Shown here: positions 62,263 to 63,941 of the stretch, piece after piece
Layout: every line of letters starts with the position of its first letter
Numbering within the stretch: position 1 is the first letter of the stretch
From: CAZRUA01 sp964603125
GTDB taxonomy: Bacteria; Bacteroidota; Bacteroidia; B-17B0; Aurantibacillaceae
Direction: 5' to 3'
Length of the DNA: 63,941 nt
NCBI GenBank assembly: GCA_964603125.1
Contig: CAZRUA010000007.1
Coordinates: 1 to 63,941 of the forward strand
Made by a program: the position numbers and the translations under genes
Notes under the pieces: model-generated
The model's input: the letters and a program-made list of their open reading frames with translations, nothing else
Database searches by the model: none
What the model was told of the DNA's origin: nothing

Positions 62263-63941
62263 TTAATTCGATTTAACCAAACGGATTACTTTTGAGTTTT
62301 CATTGTTACTAATGTGTAACATATAAACTCCATTTTCTTCATTTGTTAAATCAATAACAAAGTTAGAGGCATTTTTTTGTTTGTTTATAATTACACGACC
62401 CAATACATCAATTACTTCAATAGTAGCATTTGCACCTAAGTTAACAGCAAATAATCCATTGCTTGGGTTAGGCATTACTGTTAGTGCAATCGCATTTGAT
62501 TTATTTTGTAATCCAACTGTTGTAATATTAGTACAGCTTGATGTGCTTGAACAAGTACCAACTGTTACCACCACGGCATAATTACCGTTTGCAGTTGCAG
62601 TAAAAGTTTGGTTGGTTTCGCCAGCTAATGGTGCATTACCATTATTACAATCAACCCACTGGTAAGTAGTCCCGCTTTGCGGGATTGTGTTAGATGCAAT
62701 TACAATTCCGTTTCCTCCCAATGTTGTTGTTGAGTCAGGTGTGGGATTTATTATAGCAGTTACAATTGTTCTAGGGAAGGATACGCATCCAGCACTGTCG
62801 ATTGCTTCTGCCCAATAATTAGTAGTTGCATATAATATAGGGGTGGTGTAAGTTGCCGCAGTGTCAATACTTACCCCTCCTACACTATCAACATAATTAT
62901 ACCAGCTAATTATTCCACTACTCGTACTTGCATTTAAATTTAAAGAACCAGCGCCACAATTGGAATTACCTATTGAACTGCTAATTACTGGTCGGGGTGT
63001 TGTCACCTGCCAGCTAAAAACAGGGTAACCATTGTTGGCGCATTCGCCCATTTTCCAAATGTCGTTGATACCGTTAGCAGTTTCTCCAATAAAATCCCAG
63101 CCAGCACTGGTGTAGGTAGTTTGTGTGAGCATTGAATAGGTTGTAAGACCTGTGCCTCCATTACTTATATTTAATGTACTGGTTAAAGTATCCCAAAAAC
63201 TATTTTGCGTTGGAGAAAGAACACCAGAAGTACTATCACCAATTAAACCACCTCTTTTAATAGAACTCATATCAATAGAGCCTGTTGCATAACAGTTTGA
63301 TATTGAACCAGAATTAAATCCAACTAGCCCTCCTTGTCCTTCGCCAAGAATGGCACTTGTTTTACTATCAAATCGTGATAAAAATGGAAGGTTATCCGTA
63401 TTTGGTTTAATGGGTACTGTAGATATGATAATAGCTTTTGAATAGCAATTGGTAACGATTCCTGAATTTTCGGCTATTAAACCTCCAGCATAATCCGATG
63501 CAAAAACAGCTCCTGTTGTAAAACATTCACTTATTGTTCCTTCGTTGCGGCTGCATAAAACGCCATTTGATTTAGTGGCAACTATAAAACCATCTACAAT
63601 TCCAAGTTTTGTAACTGAGCCCGCAGAGCCTATTACACCAAATAAACCTCCATTTAAATAGCTTGGGTTTTGAAAATAGAGACCTTTTATAATATGTCCA
63701 TTGCCATTATAAAATCCAGTAAAGTTTGTTGTATCGTTTCCTATTGGTTTAACACCGCTAAAGAAATTAAAAATACCATCTGTACCATAATCTAAAGCAT
63801 CAATAACTATATCAGCTGTTTGTACAAAATGCTTATCCCATAAACATTCATTTTCTGATAAAGTTTTTAAATCATTTTTGTTTGCAATTACAAATGGATA
63901 ATTTATGGTTCCGTCACCACCATTAGAAAATAACTGCCAAG
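62263..63941 (-). CDS. GLUG-repeat surface protein, T9SS type A, 5' end outside window
   Basis: Open to the window edge, with 558 residues visible and the N-terminus missing. The repeats are of the GLUG type, with the theme SNCYATGSI, GGLVGFNSGSI. It also has a W(D/Q)-type segment (FWDTLTSTLNISNGGTGL). It continues into an Ig-like region (about 140-200 residues from the end), the YQWVDCNNGNAPLAGETNQ stalk and a type-A sorting domain ending NSKVIRLVKSN. This domain is nearly identical to that of the FG-GAP/LamG gene. Architecture resembles the 1034-residue GLUG protein upstream. The internal ATG at 63268-63270 is not the start, because GLUG coding continues through it. Confidence 0.88.
   Translation of the reverse strand, partial: WQLFSNGGDGTINYPFVIANKNDLKTLSENECLWDKHFVQTADIVIDALDYGTDGIFNFFSGVKPIGNDTTNFTGFYNGNGHIIKGLYFQNPSYLNGGLFGVIGSAGSVTKLGIVDGFIVATKSNGVLCSRNEGTISECFTTGAVFASDYAGGLIAENSGIVTNCYSKAIIISTVPIKPNTDNLPFLSRFDSKTSAILGEGQGGLVGFNSGSISNCYATGSIDMSSIKRGGLIGDSTSGVLSPTQNSFWDTLTSTLNISNGGTGLTTYSMLTQTTYTSAGWDFIGETANGINDIWKMGECANNGYPVFSWQVTTPRPVISSSIGNSNCGAGSLNLNASTSSGIISWYNYVDSVGGVSIDTAATYTTPILYATTNYWAEAIDSAGCVSFPRTIVTAIINPTPDSTTTLGGNGIVIASNTIPQSGTTYQWVDCNNGNAPLAGETNQTFTATANGNYAVVVTVGTCSSTSSCTNITTVGLQNKSNAIALTVMPNPSNGLFAVNLGANATIEVIDVLGRVIINKQKNASNFVIDLTNEENGVYMLHISNNENSKVIRLVKSN

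Noticed and set aside
63268..63270. Start codon of the last GLUG gene
   Set aside because: The GLUG reading frame continues without a stop through this ATG to the window edge, so the true start is outside.
1..63941. tRNA, rRNA or other structured RNA genes in the gaps
   Set aside because: No cloverleaf or conserved rRNA segments were recognised in any intergenic region; gaps hold promoters, terminators and repeats only.

Overview
This window comes from an AT-rich member of the Bacteroidota. The evidence is several large adhesin-like proteins with type IX secretion (T9SS) C-terminal sorting domains, one PorP/SprF-family barrel, many outer-membrane beta-barrel receptors, SprB-type repeats, and promoters of the Bacteroidota form TTTG-N19-TAnnTTTG. 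Rank below phylum cannot be fixed from the sequence. No rRNA, tRNA, CRISPR array, transposase or phage structural module was found.

Layout. (1) 1-11.9 kb: the truncated start of an outer-membrane barrel gene, nadB, an Nfu-type Fe-S scaffold gene, then a signalling block. That block holds a SiaC-like regulatory phosphoprotein gene directly downstream of one polypeptide joining TPRs, a PP2C (SiaA/SpoIIE-like) phosphatase and a SiaB-like kinase. A barrel gene and a second TPR-PP2C sensor lie next to it. (2) 11.9-14.6 kb: two plus-strand genes for a repetitive surface-type protein and a beta-solenoid protein, ended by a strong shared terminator. (3) 14.6-33.7 kb: a 19-kb run of minus-strand genes. 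In transcription order these are ECF sigma, RskA-type anti-sigma, ECF sigma, cupin-type anti-sigma, signal peptidase I, two DUF4331 paralogues, a TPR protein, a HupE/UreJ-like membrane protein, a TonB-dependent receptor, a small acidic protein, a CusA RND pump fused to a TolC-type domain, a CusB-like adaptor, a lipoprotein and a di-haem lipoprotein. It looks like an envelope metal or redox module under extracytoplasmic sigma control. (4) 33.7-39.8 kb: a tryptophan-rich exported protein, a lipoprotein, an orphan HisKA_2 histidine kinase, a group of small cytosolic genes (GyrI-like, two VOC, DUF1801) and a divergent GlxA/AraC regulator with palindromic sites in its leader. (5) 39.8-63.9 kb: T9SS surface proteins. 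A PorP/SprF barrel carrying three GYF_2 repeats and an OmpA domain sits downstream of a 1994-residue type-B adhesin with six SprB repeats. Then come FG-GAP/LamG, GLUG, RCC1 and a second GLUG protein, all with type-A sorting domains, with an AraC regulator embedded among them. A 528-residue orphan gene flanked by unusual inverted repeats sits inside this region like an inserted cassette.

The most promising candidates for something new are the kinase-phosphatase fusion beside its SiaC partner, the CusA-TolC polyprotein with an internal signal-peptide-like segment, the PorP-GYF_2-OmpA fusion, and the sigma/DUF4331/HupE/Cus cluster as a unit.
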